From positions 2,728,001 to 2,792,000 of the forward strand of contig JAWHQI010000024.1 of assembly GCA_033032865.1 (NCBI GenBank): DNA of 64,000 nucleotides, read 5' to 3'. The notes beneath the pieces are model-generated. The model saw only the letters and a program-made list of their open reading frames with translations. It was not told the DNA's origin and made no database searches. The position numbers were made by a program, and so were the translations under genes. Position 1 is the first letter of the stretch, and each line of letters starts with the position of its first letter. Source of the DNA: Dactylorhiza incarnata. Lineage: Eukaryota; Streptophyta; Magnoliopsida; Asparagales; Orchidaceae. Shown here piece after piece: positions 35,004 through 46,020 of this stretch.

Positions 35004-36295
35004 TATTTTCTTATGTTTTTCTTCTATTTTAGCACTTGTAAAACCCAAAACTCAAAAAAAAAAAAAAAATAGAAAACAGAAAAATTTAAATCTTGGAAAG
35101 GGACGTTTGGGATTTTATCCCATCACACCTCCTAGTACCTTGCGAACCCTTCACCGGGTAGCCCTTGGGAAGTCCAAGACTTGCAAAAAAATTTGTTAAG
35201 TTTTAAATCTAGTTTCCTTTCTTTGTAAATAGTTTTTAATGAGAAAAATTCAAAAAAAAAGATAATATCAAAAATTCAAAAAAATTCTTATTTCCCTCCT
35301 TGTTGTTTTTGTGATTTCTTAGAAATCTAGTTGAGAATGTTTATAAGCATGTTTAAGTTTTTAATTGGCTAAAATTTTGCTTATCATAGTTTGTTAATTT
35401 TAAATTTGAGGTAATCTTGATTTAAGAATCATCTTATGATTTTAAATTGATTAGAGAATTTTGTTAGCATGACTTCTCTTTTTATTTTTAAATGGCTTCA
35501 TTTTGTAGTAAATTTCCTAAACCTCTTTAGATTTCAATTATACTTTCTTCTAACTTCTTAGATCTTAGGAATTTTAATTTTACTAGAATTTGCTCTCAAT
35601 ATGATTTAAAACTAGCTAGATTTATTTTTTCCCTACCCTACCCCCTTTGATGGCATAAAAAAAATGTGTATTAAAAGATCATATGTCATGGGAATAAGAG
35701 GATAAAATTCATTATTCCCTAAAACATATGCACCCAAAATATTTGAAAAGATTATATGGCATGGAGTAAGAGGATAAAATTCATTACTCCTAAACCATAT
35801 ACATTTTGGGTTTTTATTAGAAGAGAAAAAAAAAAGAGAAAAGAAAAAAAAAAAGGGAAATTTCATGATAAATTCCATTTCCTCCATTCAAAAATTTCTC
35901 TTCTTATGCCAAATTCTATGAAATCACCCTTAGCCAATTATCATTGTTCTAGTTTTAGTTGAAAATTATGGAGAGAGCAATATTTAGTAATTTACTTTTC
36001 CTTAAGATTCTTTTAAGATAGAGTTCTTATAATTTTAATTTAATTTAGTTTTATAATTTCTACAATTTTGTCAAACTACTTAATTTTCTTGAGAAGTTAT
36101 TGCCTAAACATTTTTTCCCTCTTTTCAAATCATCATCATAATTTAGGACTTAACTCCCCCTTGAATTTACTCTTAACTTAACTTTTGGTTAAATGAAATT
36201 TTAGTTTTAAATTAAAATTTTTTTTTAAGGATGTCTTATAAATAATGTCTCACACTTTTGCTCTGGAATAGCAAAACCTCAAGTATGGGGGTATT
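34657..36295 (+). other. A non-coding tail (no env-like gene)
   Basis: The tail holds the hairpin AACATTGGGGACAATGTT (34884-34901) followed by a PPT-like AAGTATGGGGGT (34909-34920), and a (TA)n run at 34981-35007. It also has the second copy of the leader repeat (35092-35183) and an imperfect tandem pair with GAGGATAAAATTCATTA (about 35667-35815). Some Athila elements carry an env-like gene here; none is visible. Confidence 0.8.
36280..36295 (+). promoter_or_regulatory. A polypurine tract
   Basis: CAAGTATGGGGGTATT directly precedes the 3' LTR. Confidence 0.8.
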
Positions 36296-38065
36296 TGATA
36301 AGTAGTATTTTTATAACTTTTTAATAGAAAATCTTGTAAATATTTAATATGAATTCTCTATTTTATGTCAAATTTAGGTTATAATTAGTTCTTTTTGTAA
36401 TTTTGATTCTAACTTAGCCTAATTTTAATATTTGCAGATTTTTGGACAAATTGGGAAAATATTGCATTACACGCCCTCGGTCACGCCCGTGACCAAGGGC
36501 GTGTAACTTGTAGACCAGTCCAGGTCGATGCCGTGCTGTTGAGCTAGTCCACACCCAGTCACGCCCCAGGTCACGCCCGTGACCCAAAGTCACGCCCGTG
36601 ACCATGGGCGTGTAATTTTAGAATCTGCCGCGTGGAGCTGCCGTCGAGACGAGAAGTTGCCGTTGAGAAGTCAACCAAAGTCACGCCCGTGACCCAAAGT
36701 CACGCCCGTGAACCAAAGTCACGCCCGTGACCTTCCCGCGTGATCCAAGCACGCCGCCGCGCGGTCTGCCTAGCCCATGCCGCATTAAATGAAGCCGTCC
36801 TAAGTCACGCCCGTGACCCATATGTCACGCCCGTGACATGTCCGATTTTCTCCCGCCGTCACGCCAAGCCCACGCCGCTGCCGGATCCAATGTTACAGTG
36901 ATTACACGCCCTTGGACACGCCCGTGACCGAGGGCGTGTAACTTGAAAATTTTGCCTATAAATTCAGAGGCTCTCCTTGAGTCCAGAGTTCAGAATTTTG
37001 GAGTGGGGAAGGTGCTGCTGGAGCCAATCTTGAGTAGTTTTCCTTTTTCATGTTTATGTTCATGTCTCTTTATTTTCATGCTCTCTTCCTTTTCTAATGC
37101 AATGTATTAGCTTTCCTTTAGTGCAATAGTCTAGTTTAAGCTTGTAATCTTGTTTTTCCTAGCTTGCAATTTCCTTTCTTAAGTCTTGTAATAGTTTTTC
37201 ATTTAAATAAAAAATAGTTTGTTCTCTTTATTTTGTCTCCTCCTTAGCTAAAATTTCTTAATATGCATTTTTATTTTTCTTCCTCTTCCCCCTCCACCAT
37301 GATTAACTAATCCTCATTAGTACTCGATCAAAATGATCCGAGGATGAGTTAGACAAGTTATGATTTTCTAAAGTTTTCTTTTTCTGTTTTTATAAACACT
37401 TGAATTATCCTTGATTTTTAATTAGTGAGGCCATACTTTCGATATATGGTTTTCGCTTAAGTTTTCATATTTAGTTAGCCGAGAGGCTCAAAGTATGAAT
37501 CGATCACTCAAGGGTAAAGAGAGTTGCACGCACCCCTCGAGAGAGGATGACGTAAATCTCCCGGATTGGAGTCAAATCCAATAGTGGGGTTCACCTCGTA
37601 AAGCAAGTTTTAGGTAATCGATTATAGGACGAGAGTCCGGTTGATTTTTCCTAATCTTAGTTGGGCATTAACCTCGAGAGAGGCATGTTCGAGCTTCGGG
37701 AACCTCCACGGTCAAGTAGTTCAATTTAAACGGAATTAGATTTAATTTCTTTTTACTTGTCTTTTCTCACTCCAAGGTGACTTTTGATTGAGTACTAGCC
37801 TCTTTTATCATCATCTAAACCCTTAATTTAGCTTGCAATTTCTCTTTTTTTTTAGCTAAGAACCAAAACCCCAAAATATCATTAGATAAGATAATAGTGA
37901 CTTTCCTCAAAGTAGAAGTAATCAACGCGCCCCGTGGAATACGACCTTGGTATTTCTTAATATCCTATACTATAGACGATAAGGTACACTTGCCTTTATC
38001 GGATATAGTTTTGGAAAAAATCTCAACCCTTCACTAAAATTTCAAAACCGTAAAAATAGATATCA
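36296..38065 (+). repeat. A 3' LTR
   Basis: This LTR is almost identical to the 5' copy. I see G/T at about 36385 versus 27401, C/T at about 37385 versus 28401, and one extra T in the run near 37850. Its array is at 36467-36941 and its TATA box at 36956-36963. Confidence 0.96.
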
Positions 38066-38074
38066 TTCAACATA

Positions 38075-39787
38075 TCATTCAGGAGGAGTAGGAGTTTTTC
38101 TCTTCCTAGAGAATACTAAAGGGAGATCAGGTCTTTTTATAGAGGTGAGTTGCTCCTTCTCAGTAGCAAGATGTTCATTCAGCTCCCCCTGAGTCAAAGC
38201 AGTCTGCTCCCCCTGAGATGGAACTTCCTTTACACTTTCTTTTTCTGCTTCTTCAGCTTCATTCCCAGCTCCAGCTTCAGCTATGACAGCATCTGGCTCC
38301 CCCTGAGCTTCATCTTCTTTTTCTTTCTCACTTTCAGCCACACCTTCAGCCTCAGCTTCCTTTTCAACTTCTTTCTCTACTCTACTTGCCTCCCCTTGAA
38401 AGAGAACTACTTGTTGTGCAGTTTCTCTTGCTATAGTGAGTACATCTGTTATCTATTCTGTAGTATGTAGCTCAGGTACTATTTCATTCCCAATAGTCTT
38501 AAGCAGAGCAAGACTATCAGATTTTGATGTTGGAGAGGATTTGTGTGAGTGAGATTTGAGACTGGAGAGTTGCTCTTCATCTAACTTCTCCCCCTTCTTG
38601 ACCTTCTTAGCTAAGGAGGTTAAGAAAGACTTGGTGACCTTAGAGGAAGAGATATAGGACTTCAAGCTTTGCACAGAGACATTGACCCCATCTATTTGGG
38701 TTTGCATGTGCATGATGGAGGAGTGAAGTTGGGAGCAGTGCCCATCAAGCATGTCCTAAAATTTATGGGTTGCTTGTTGAATGCATTGGAGAAGGAGTGC
38801 TTGTGTGGATGAGGATGGTTCAGGTTGTGTTGGTGGAGGAGATAATGGTGGAGGAGATGAAGGTGGAGAGATGGCTGTATTACTGAGATCAGTGGTTGTG
38901 GTAAGAAGATGAGGTGTGTTTGATGTAGGAGGAGGAGGAATAGAGGTGGGTTGAACAGATGAGTCCATAGGAGGAGGAGAAGCAGGTGGTGAAGAGGGTC
39001 TTTCAGGCTGGGATCCAGGCCTTGGGATCTGCCTGTCCCATTTGGAGAAGAGTGTTATGGATATTCTTTTGCTAGGGGGAATGGGAATATCTTTTGACCT
39101 ACACAGGTCAGGATAGGAGTGTCTGAGTACTTGGCTCATTATCCTCATAAAGGCATTCTCCTTATGAGAATATTTGTAGCCTATCATCTTTAGCAAGCAA
39201 TTGGCCCAGTCAATCTTCTTTTTCAGCACAAGGGCCCACATAATGTTCAGTTGCTGCTTGGGCACCGCATCATGGGCAGAGATTTTGCAGAGTAGTATTT
39301 TTCCTACTATGTCTGCCAGGAGCCTGTATTAATCAGAGAAATCTATTTTCTTCAAGTTGATTGCTTTATCTTGGGAGAATCCCATGGTGGTTAACAAATT
39401 TCTAGTTTCTTCAGGGGTGAGTTCCACAGGTTCACCACCTGATAAAGGAATGATGATGGAGATTTAGTTAATTCCCTTTTTCCTTTTCGGATTTGAACAA
39501 GAATGGTGTTGGTATATACCTGATGGTAGGTCAAAGGTGTCCCTAAGATTTTCTGTAGAAATTGAAACAGGTGTTTCATGGATTGTTCCTGCAATCTCTC
39601 CATGTTCTGATATTTGTGCATTATTCATCAACTCAATAAGTTCTACTTCCAGGAGTCTGCATCTTATCGAGATGAGTTTATCCAGATCGGCTTCAGTAAA
39701 AAGAGCTATAATGCTTTTGTAGTTTTCGGCGGTGGCTTTGAAGGAATCCAGATCAATGTCGAAACCAGAATTGATCTTGGGAGCCAT
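38075..39787 (-). pseudogene. D ORF2: plant transposon-associated protein, not pol
   Basis: Minus-strand gene downstream of the D gag. It starts ATG at 39787 (MAPKINSGFDIDLDSF), with a frame break near 39464 and a stop near 39330 before the next conserved part: PKQQLNIMWALVLKKKIDWA, MRIMSQVLRHSYPDL (about 39265-39090). A Ser/Pro-rich linker (39010-38800), a charged segment (38752-38453) and an acidic Glu/Ala-rich end terminating at 38075 follow. The conserved middle resembles the uncharacterised putative plant transposon protein domain seen with plant retroelements; this is recognition by memory, not a search. Three or four stretches in its 3' part match the element PPT (CAGGGGGAGC). The function is unknown. 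It is now broken by stops. Confidence 0.6.
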
Positions 39788-40156
39788 TTTGGTCAGTGAG
39801 ATGGAGGAAAAGATGACTGGACTGAGAGGAATGAGAGATTAGAAAGTGTGTAGATTCCTAACTGTAGAGTGTTATTTGAGTCAGGTGAAGCGTCAAAATG
39901 AGACACAACTCGAGGTTTATTCGGTACAACAGTAGATGGGACGGAAAATCATTACGTATTGCCGCTCATTTTCGTGAAGTCGACGTTATGTTGAATGAAA
40001 CTTGACGCATGTTTCAGTATTGAGATGCTAGGGTATGCGTCGATTTTAACACTTGACGATGCGTCGATCAAGGAATCGACGTGAAAATTCTAGGTTTTTC
40101 TTTAGAGATTATTACTTCTTAATCCTATGGTTTTCTAAGTCTGCCTTGGACTAATT
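39788..40156 (-). other. D spacer between gag and ORF2, with TCGAC motifs
   Basis: This is an AT-rich spacer with no frame. Several GTCGA/TCGAC units (about 39978-40083) of the same kind as the LTR array lie just upstream of the ORF2 start in element sense. Confidence 0.65.
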
Positions 40157-42464
40157 TTATTTATGATTGGATTGATTGTGCCAACATTGTTTGGCAATAT
40201 GACCTATTTTATTATAGATATAACACCTGTTTGTCTTTAGATTATAGTAATTTGAGTTTAAAGAGGGATAGAGGTGTTGATTAGGATAAAATTGTTGTTT
40301 AGGATGGAAGTTTAGATTTGGATAGAGGTTTTGATTAGGATGAATTGGTTCTAAATGAGGGCTAAGATAGAAATTTTTTGAAGGATAGATATGTCCTGAA
40401 TTTAAGTTACTCTGAGATTTTATGCGTCGATAGGTATTCGACGTATGTTGAGAGTTACGTCGATTTATATGCGTCGATAGGAATCGATGCATGGAAGTAG
40501 TTGAGTCGATTATGAGTCGACGCAATTTTATTCATGCATCAATTTGAGGTCGAAGTTTCTGAGAGATCGCGTCGAGTTGAGTTCGACGTACTATCATTCA
40601 TGCGTCGATATGAAGTCGACGCAAATGTGTCTTCACAGATTTTATTTTTCCCTTTTTCTGGTGGGAGATATATTTCTTTGTGAATTGTTTCTTTTGGCCT
40701 AGTTGCCTTCTCAGAATGAGTTTGTTCATCTTCTTCTGAATGGTATGATGATGATTCATCAAAATGGTTTATCTCCTTGAAGGTGAAGTATTCTTTATTC
40801 TGTGTTTCTTCTTCTAAGTTTGTTGATTTGATGGGTTTAGTAAATTTAACAGGGCTCATCCAAGCAGGTTTGGTAGATGGTATTGAACTGGTTGAAGGAT
40901 CAGCCCCTAGCCCCATATTCTTATGTCTTATTGTTTGTTTTTCAGTGATTTCTTTAAGTGTTTGGCTTCTGACTTGTATAGATTCTTCAAAATCTTTTGC
41001 CTGGGATACCTTATTCTTAAGAAGTTGATTTTCTATTTTAGCACTTTCTATTTCCTTTTCTGTTTTATAGATTTTACACCTTAGTTCATAATTTTTTGAA
41101 CACGTATCCTCTATATTTCTCATATTAATTTGTTCTTTTAGATCCTTAATTTCTTGTTTAGCTTTTAGTTGATCTAAACAGAGTTCTTTAAAATCATTTT
41201 TGAAATCATCACATAGAAAATCTATTTCATCAAAAATGCTCACCTCATCCTTATCCTCAGATTCCTCTATGAGAATAAGTCTATTTGCTTTTGTTGTTGA
41301 GTTTTCTTTTTCATCTTCAGAAGAGATGCTTCCTTCTGATCCTGTTTCACTCCATGATTTAGCAGCATATTCTTCCTTTGAGCTTTCAAGAGCCATTAAG
41401 CATAGGTCTTCTTGCTTAGACTCTTCATTGTCACTTTTAGATGAGGTGCTGTCCTCAGAATCTGTTTCACTCCAAGCATCTGCAATGAAGCCTCTTTCTT
41501 TCTTCTTCCCCTTTTTCTTGAGATCTTTCTTTTTCAGATCTTTCTTTTTCTCAGCATTTTCTGGACATTTTGGGGCAATATGTCCAGTTTTTCTGCAGGA
41601 ATAACAAACAATTTCTTTAGTAGGAGTCTTATCATACCTTGGTTTTGACTCTCTTCTTCTAGACCCATTTGTCCTGACCTATTTCTTGAATCTTCTGGCC
41701 AGGAGACTGAATAATTCTTCTTCAGTAACAGGGGTTTCTTCTTCTGTTGCTTTTAATGCAATGTTTCTATCTTTTGAAGAGGTTGGAGTGTTTTCCCTTC
41801 TTTCCTTCTCTTCTCTGGTTTTCAGTAGTTGCTCATAGGATTTGAGTTTTCCTAAGAGGGCATCTGTTGAGATTTCCTTTTGTCCTCTTGTATCTCTTAT
41901 TGCCCATATTCTTGAGTCCCATGAACTTGGGAGACTCATTAATAATTTGTCATTGATCTCTGTGAGAGAGATCTCTCTATCCAAGCTCCTTAATTGGTTG
42001 ATGATCAGACTGAATCTGTCATACATCTCGGATATGCTTTCTTCATGCTTCTTTTGAAAGTTCTCATATTGGGAGATCAATAGAGCCTTTCTATCTTTCC
42101 TTTCATCAGCACTTCCTTCTGCTATCTTTGTAAGAGCCTCCCAGATTTCTTTGGTTGATTCACAGTCAACAACCTTTTGAAAGATTTCATCTGAGAGGGT
42201 TGAGACAAGAATGTTCACAGCTTTTGCATCACATGCTCCTGCCTTTTTCTCATCATCTGTCCACTCAGCACTTGGGACCAGTATTTGAGTCACTTTACCA
42301 CTTGAGTCCTTTCTATAAGGCTTGGGAGGACCTGTCAAAATAACATTAAACAATTCTTCATCAATAGAATTCATATAGATCCTAATTCTTGTTTTCGAAA
42401 GTGCAAACTTTTCAATATTGCACATTGGTGGTCTGGTGGAAGCATAATCTTTGATTTGTGCCAT
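40157..42464 (-). pseudogene. gag: D Gag (Sirevirus/Copia type)
   Basis: On the minus strand an ATG at 42464 opens a UBN2-type Copia gag domain (WTDDEKKAGACDAKAVNIL, STKEIWEAL, FQKKHEESISEMYDRF, INDKLLMSLPSSWD). A stop lies at 41679, then in the same gene a CCHC finger CYSCRKTGHIAPKC (41567-41610) and a long acidic coiled-coil part (41396-40800). The carboxy-terminal part has a second, damaged finger CYIYNKIGHIAKQC (about 40185-40225; the second Cys is Tyr). Between 40420 and 40625 the coding DNA is full of GCGTCGA repeats encoding RR-D/N-S runs. Gag packages RNA; here it is broken. Confidence 0.88.
40420..40625 (-). repeat. TCGAC motif array inside D gag
   Basis: About fourteen GTCGA/TCGA(C/T) units, many as TGCGTCGA or TCGACGCA, lie in 206 bp of gag coding sequence. 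They match the units in the D LTR array. Confidence 0.75.
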
Positions 42465-42543
42465 AAAAAGTTTTTAGAAATATATATATATATATATATG
42501 AGGTAGGATCTTTTTGATCAAGGAGTTACCCTTTTTTGATCAA

Positions 42544-42559
42544 CCTGCCTCTGATACCA
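42544..42559 (-). promoter_or_regulatory. D primer binding site
   Basis: The minus strand reads TGGTATCAGAGGCAGG, the tRNA-Met-type PBS of plant Copia elements, two bases after the 5' LTR. Confidence 0.9.
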
Positions 42560-42561
42560 AT

Positions 42562-43927
42562 TGAAAGTGCACAGTTAACCTCACTAGAATTCTCTAAAGG
42601 GGGGGTGAATAGAGATTTAAAAATATTTTGTGCAAAGTTAACAAATATATATATATATAATATTCATAGTTTTAAGCTTCCCACACACCAGCAAGAATTA
42701 AATAAATAAAGAAAGAAATAGCAAAAGGAAAATCACAGCACAACACAAAGAAATACAGTGGTTCCCTAAACTTTGGGTAGTCCACTCTTCTACCCCCCTT
42801 GATAGGAATTCACTATCTTTCACTGAGTCTTTTGATAAGGAGACTCTTAGAACCAGTCTGAGTCTTTTGATAAGGAGACTCTTAGAACCACTACAACTGA
42901 ATTATTTGAAGAGAGATTCTTAAAACTCTTTTATACTATTGAAATTGAAATAAGAATAAGAATGAGAAGAAGAAGAAGAAGAACAAGAAGAAGAACAAGG
43001 GTAAGAAACAATTTATGCAAGAAGGAATCTTCTTCATAGCAAGAAGATTAGAAGCACAAGTATAGTGAATGTAATCTCTCTTCTATAGTGAGAAGGAGAT
43101 TGTAGGCCTTTCTCTCTTTCAGTGAGAGCTTTCAGAAATTTGCAGCAGTATGACTTCAGAAGGAAGAAGAAGAAGAATAAGGCTTTTTCTTGTTGCAGCA
43201 CTCTTTCACTTTTCTCAATTTTTCTTTTTCTTTTCTCTAGGGAGCTTTTCCTCTTTTTCAAAATGGTGTGGATCACTTCTGCCTATTATTTGTCGACCTC
43301 CTTCTGTATTTATTGCTCTGTTTATTCAAAAATATTGCTATAGGAGAATAATCAAATAGCAGTCAGAGAAATAGTAAGAAAGAAAAGTTTCCATAATCAT
43401 TATATCTGTAGAAGGAAAGAGATCATTCTATTTTCAAATAATGTCCATAATAATCTTAATCAAATTAGCCAAGAATCATTTAGAAGGAAAGGCTGATTCA
43501 GAACGGCTAGAAAAGAATAATATAATTCCATAAAATTCAGATTTACAGAAAGAAGGAAAGAGATCTGGCGTGTTTTTGAATCTATCACAAAAATCGACGT
43601 ACGTCGATTACTATTCGAAGTAAGCGTCGATTTCAGCCTGGCTAGATGTCGAGAAGAAAATATGGAAGGAGCGTCGACTGAGGGGCGTCAACTTTACTGG
43701 GCGCGTCGACTTTACTGGGTGCGTCGGCTAGAAATCAGAGTTACGTCGACTTTGGTTACGTCGAATTCTGTTTAGAGTTACTTCAACTCAGTATGAGAGA
43801 TGCGTAGACTACACTTCGACGTTGCGTCGATTACTATTCGACGCATATTTTACTTAAACTAATTTTTCACTCTGAGAACTCATTTTCTACTCATTTCTAG
43901 GGGTTAAGATAAATCATTTCCCCAACA
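42562..43927 (-). repeat. D 5' LTR (right copy)
   Basis: This 1366-bp copy carries the array at 43593-43846 and the duplicated CTTTTGATAAGGAGACTCTT segment. The TATA site is degraded. Confidence 0.93.
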
Positions 43928-46020
43928 TTATTATTATGCTTAATGAAGAGTGTGTTGTCGGCACTTCCCATAACATAACCGTGCTTTAACAAAAACGATG
44001 TAAGTCTATCATACCATGCACGGGGCGCTTGTTTTAAACCATAAAGCGATTTTTCTAATTTGTAAACATGATTAGGAAATTTTTCATTTATAAACCGGGG
44101 GGTTGTTCTACATAAACTTCTTCTTTTATAAACCCGTTTAGAAAGACACTTTTAACATCCATTTGAAATAATTTTATTCTTTTAAAACTCGCAAATGCCA
44201 AAAATATTCGTATAGATTCAAAGCGAGCTACGGGTGCAAAAGTTTCTTCAAATTCTACCCCCTCGATTTGAGAATAACCTTGAGCAACTAAGCGTGCTTT
44301 ATTTCTTATAATCCTAGATTCACCATCTAATTTATTTTTAAAGATCCATTTTACGCTGATAACTGGATGATTAGATGGTCTATCTACTAGATTCCAATTT
44401 TTATTTCTTTCAAATTGATCTAACTCTTCATTCATAGCCGAAAACCAAAATTCGTCATTTAAAGCGGTGGAAACGTTTTTAGGTTCGATTTCGGAAACAA
44501 AGCAAATATTTGAAAATGTTTCATGAAGAGAAGATCGAGTTCTTACCCCAGTAGACGGTTCCTCAATGACTAACTCTTTTGGATGATATTTTGAGAAGTT
44601 CAAAATGCTTGGAGGTACATATTCATCTTCCTTGGACTTCTCTTCCTCTTCTTTGGAAGGTTCCTCTTCGTCGTGCTCCAAAGATGGCAAAGGTTCATCA
44701 TTTGTACCTGTAGGAAGCTTTTCTGCACACGGAATAACTTCATCAAATTTACCATTAATAGACTCTTCAACCTTACTCGATCTTTTGTTAAATATTATAT
44801 AGGCTTTACTGGTTGAAGAATATCTAAGAAATATTCCTTCATCACATTTTTCATCACATTTTCCTAAAGAATCTTTTATATTAAGAATAAAACATTTACA
44901 GCCAAATACTTTAAAATATGATTCGTTAGGTTTCTTTTGATAATATAGTTCATACCGTGTGAGATTTAGTGATGGGCGAAGCATGACTCTATTCATTACA
45001 TAGCATGATGTGCTTACGGCTTTGGCTCAAAAAGAATTAGGTAATTTATATTCAGATAACATGGTGCGTGCTAGTTCTTGGATTGTCATATTTTCCTTTC
45101 TACAACACCGTTTTGTTGAGGTGTGCGTGGAGCGGAGAACTCATGCTTAATACCTAACATTTCACAAAAAGATTTAAAATTTTTATTTTCAAATTCACCT
45201 CCATGATCTGAGCGAATGCATTTTATTTTTAAATCTAGTTCATTTTGAATACGAGTACACAATTTTGAGAATTCGCAAAACGCATCAGATTTGGAAGAGA
45301 GAAATAAAGTCCAACAATATCTTGAGAAATCATCTATTAGAACGAAAGTATATATTCTACCACCAAGACTTGCGGTGTTAACGGGACCAATGAGATCCAT
45401 ATGAATTAATTGCAATGGTTTTGAAGTAGAAATTTTGTTTTTGCTTTTAAACGATGATTTTGTAAATTTTCCTTTTTGGCATGGAGAACATAGTGAAGAT
45501 AAATTTCCATTCAATTTAGGCAATCCTCTAATTAATTCCTTTTTTGCTAGTTTTAAAATAAGCTTTGTACTAGCGTGACCTAAACGTCTATGTCATAGTT
45601 CTAATTCATCATTTTTGGTTATAAAGCATTTTATAGATGATTTGGAAAGATCATGAAACGAAACTATGCAAACATTGTGAATTCTAGGTGCAGTTAGTAA
45701 CACATCTTTTGTTTTAGGATTAAATATTTTGCAAAGATTAGTAGATGATTCAAATAATACATCTAATCCTTTATCACATAGTTGACTTATAGATATTAAG
45801 TTATGTTTTAATCCTTTTACATAAAGAACATTTGAGATAAGAAAGGATTCGTTACCCACTATACCTACACCCATGATCCTTCCTTTGCCGTTATCACCAA
45901 ACGTTACGATCCCTCCTTTCTTTTCTAGGCTAAGGAATTTTGCTTTGTTGCCCGTCATGTGCTGGAGCAGCCTGAGTCCAAGTACCACACGTCCTCCATT
46001 TCCTTAGCCTTCCTGCAAAT
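43928..46020 (-). pseudogene. C pol, first part: protease, integrase, RT first half
   Basis: The minus strand reads protease WYLDSGCS at about 45985, where a one-base loss breaks the frame just before HMTG. It continues through a pre-integrase segment (RRLGHASTK, CSPCQKGKF) and the integrase core with Asp in IHMDLIGPV, Asp in IRSDHGGEF and Glu in TPQQNGVVER. The integrase carboxy part follows (GCKCFILN), then RT with [31 protein letters not shown] and [23 protein letters not shown]. It ends at the D insertion (TSD TTATT) and resumes at 25751. Stops (for example near 45593 and 45086) and frame changes make it dead. Confidence 0.93.

Larger units (their letters stand above)
27312..38065 (+). 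mobile_element. A: young, nearly intact Athila-type Ty3 element
   Basis: The LTRs are 27312-29080 (1769 bp) and 36296-38065 (1770 bp) with inverted ends TGATA and TATCA. TSD TTCAA is at 27307-27311 and 38066-38070. The LTRs differ by about two substitutions and one T in a homopolymer. Internally there is a tRNA-Asp PBS, gag, a 1328-codon open pol, and a non-coding tail. It lies in plus orientation inside minus-strand D. It is the youngest insertion in the window and a candidate for recent activity, with one frame change between gag and pol. Confidence 0.97.
25752..43927 (-). mobile_element. D: non-autonomous gag-carrying Sirevirus-like element (no pol)
   Basis: LTRs lie at 25752-27116 (1365 bp) and 42562-43927 (1366 bp), with ends TGTTGGGG and CTTTCA in element sense, TSD TTATT (25747-25751 and 43928-43932), and a PBS and PPT in place. 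The internal DNA (27117-27311 plus 38071-42561) has a gag gene and a second gene (ORF2) but no protease, integrase, RT or RNase H. This is the structure of terminal-repeat retrotransposons with a GAG domain, which need enzymes from a relative. Element A interrupts it five bases after the ORF2 stop. LTR divergence is about 3-4% by eye. Confidence 0.88.

Noticed and set aside
34657..36295. A possible env-like gene after pol in element A
   Set aside because: No frame longer than about 85 codons, and none with a signal peptide plus membrane segment pattern.
38150..38470. Plus-strand frame rich in Phe, Ser and Leu
   Set aside because: It is the complement of the acidic and Ser-rich ORF2 coding strand.
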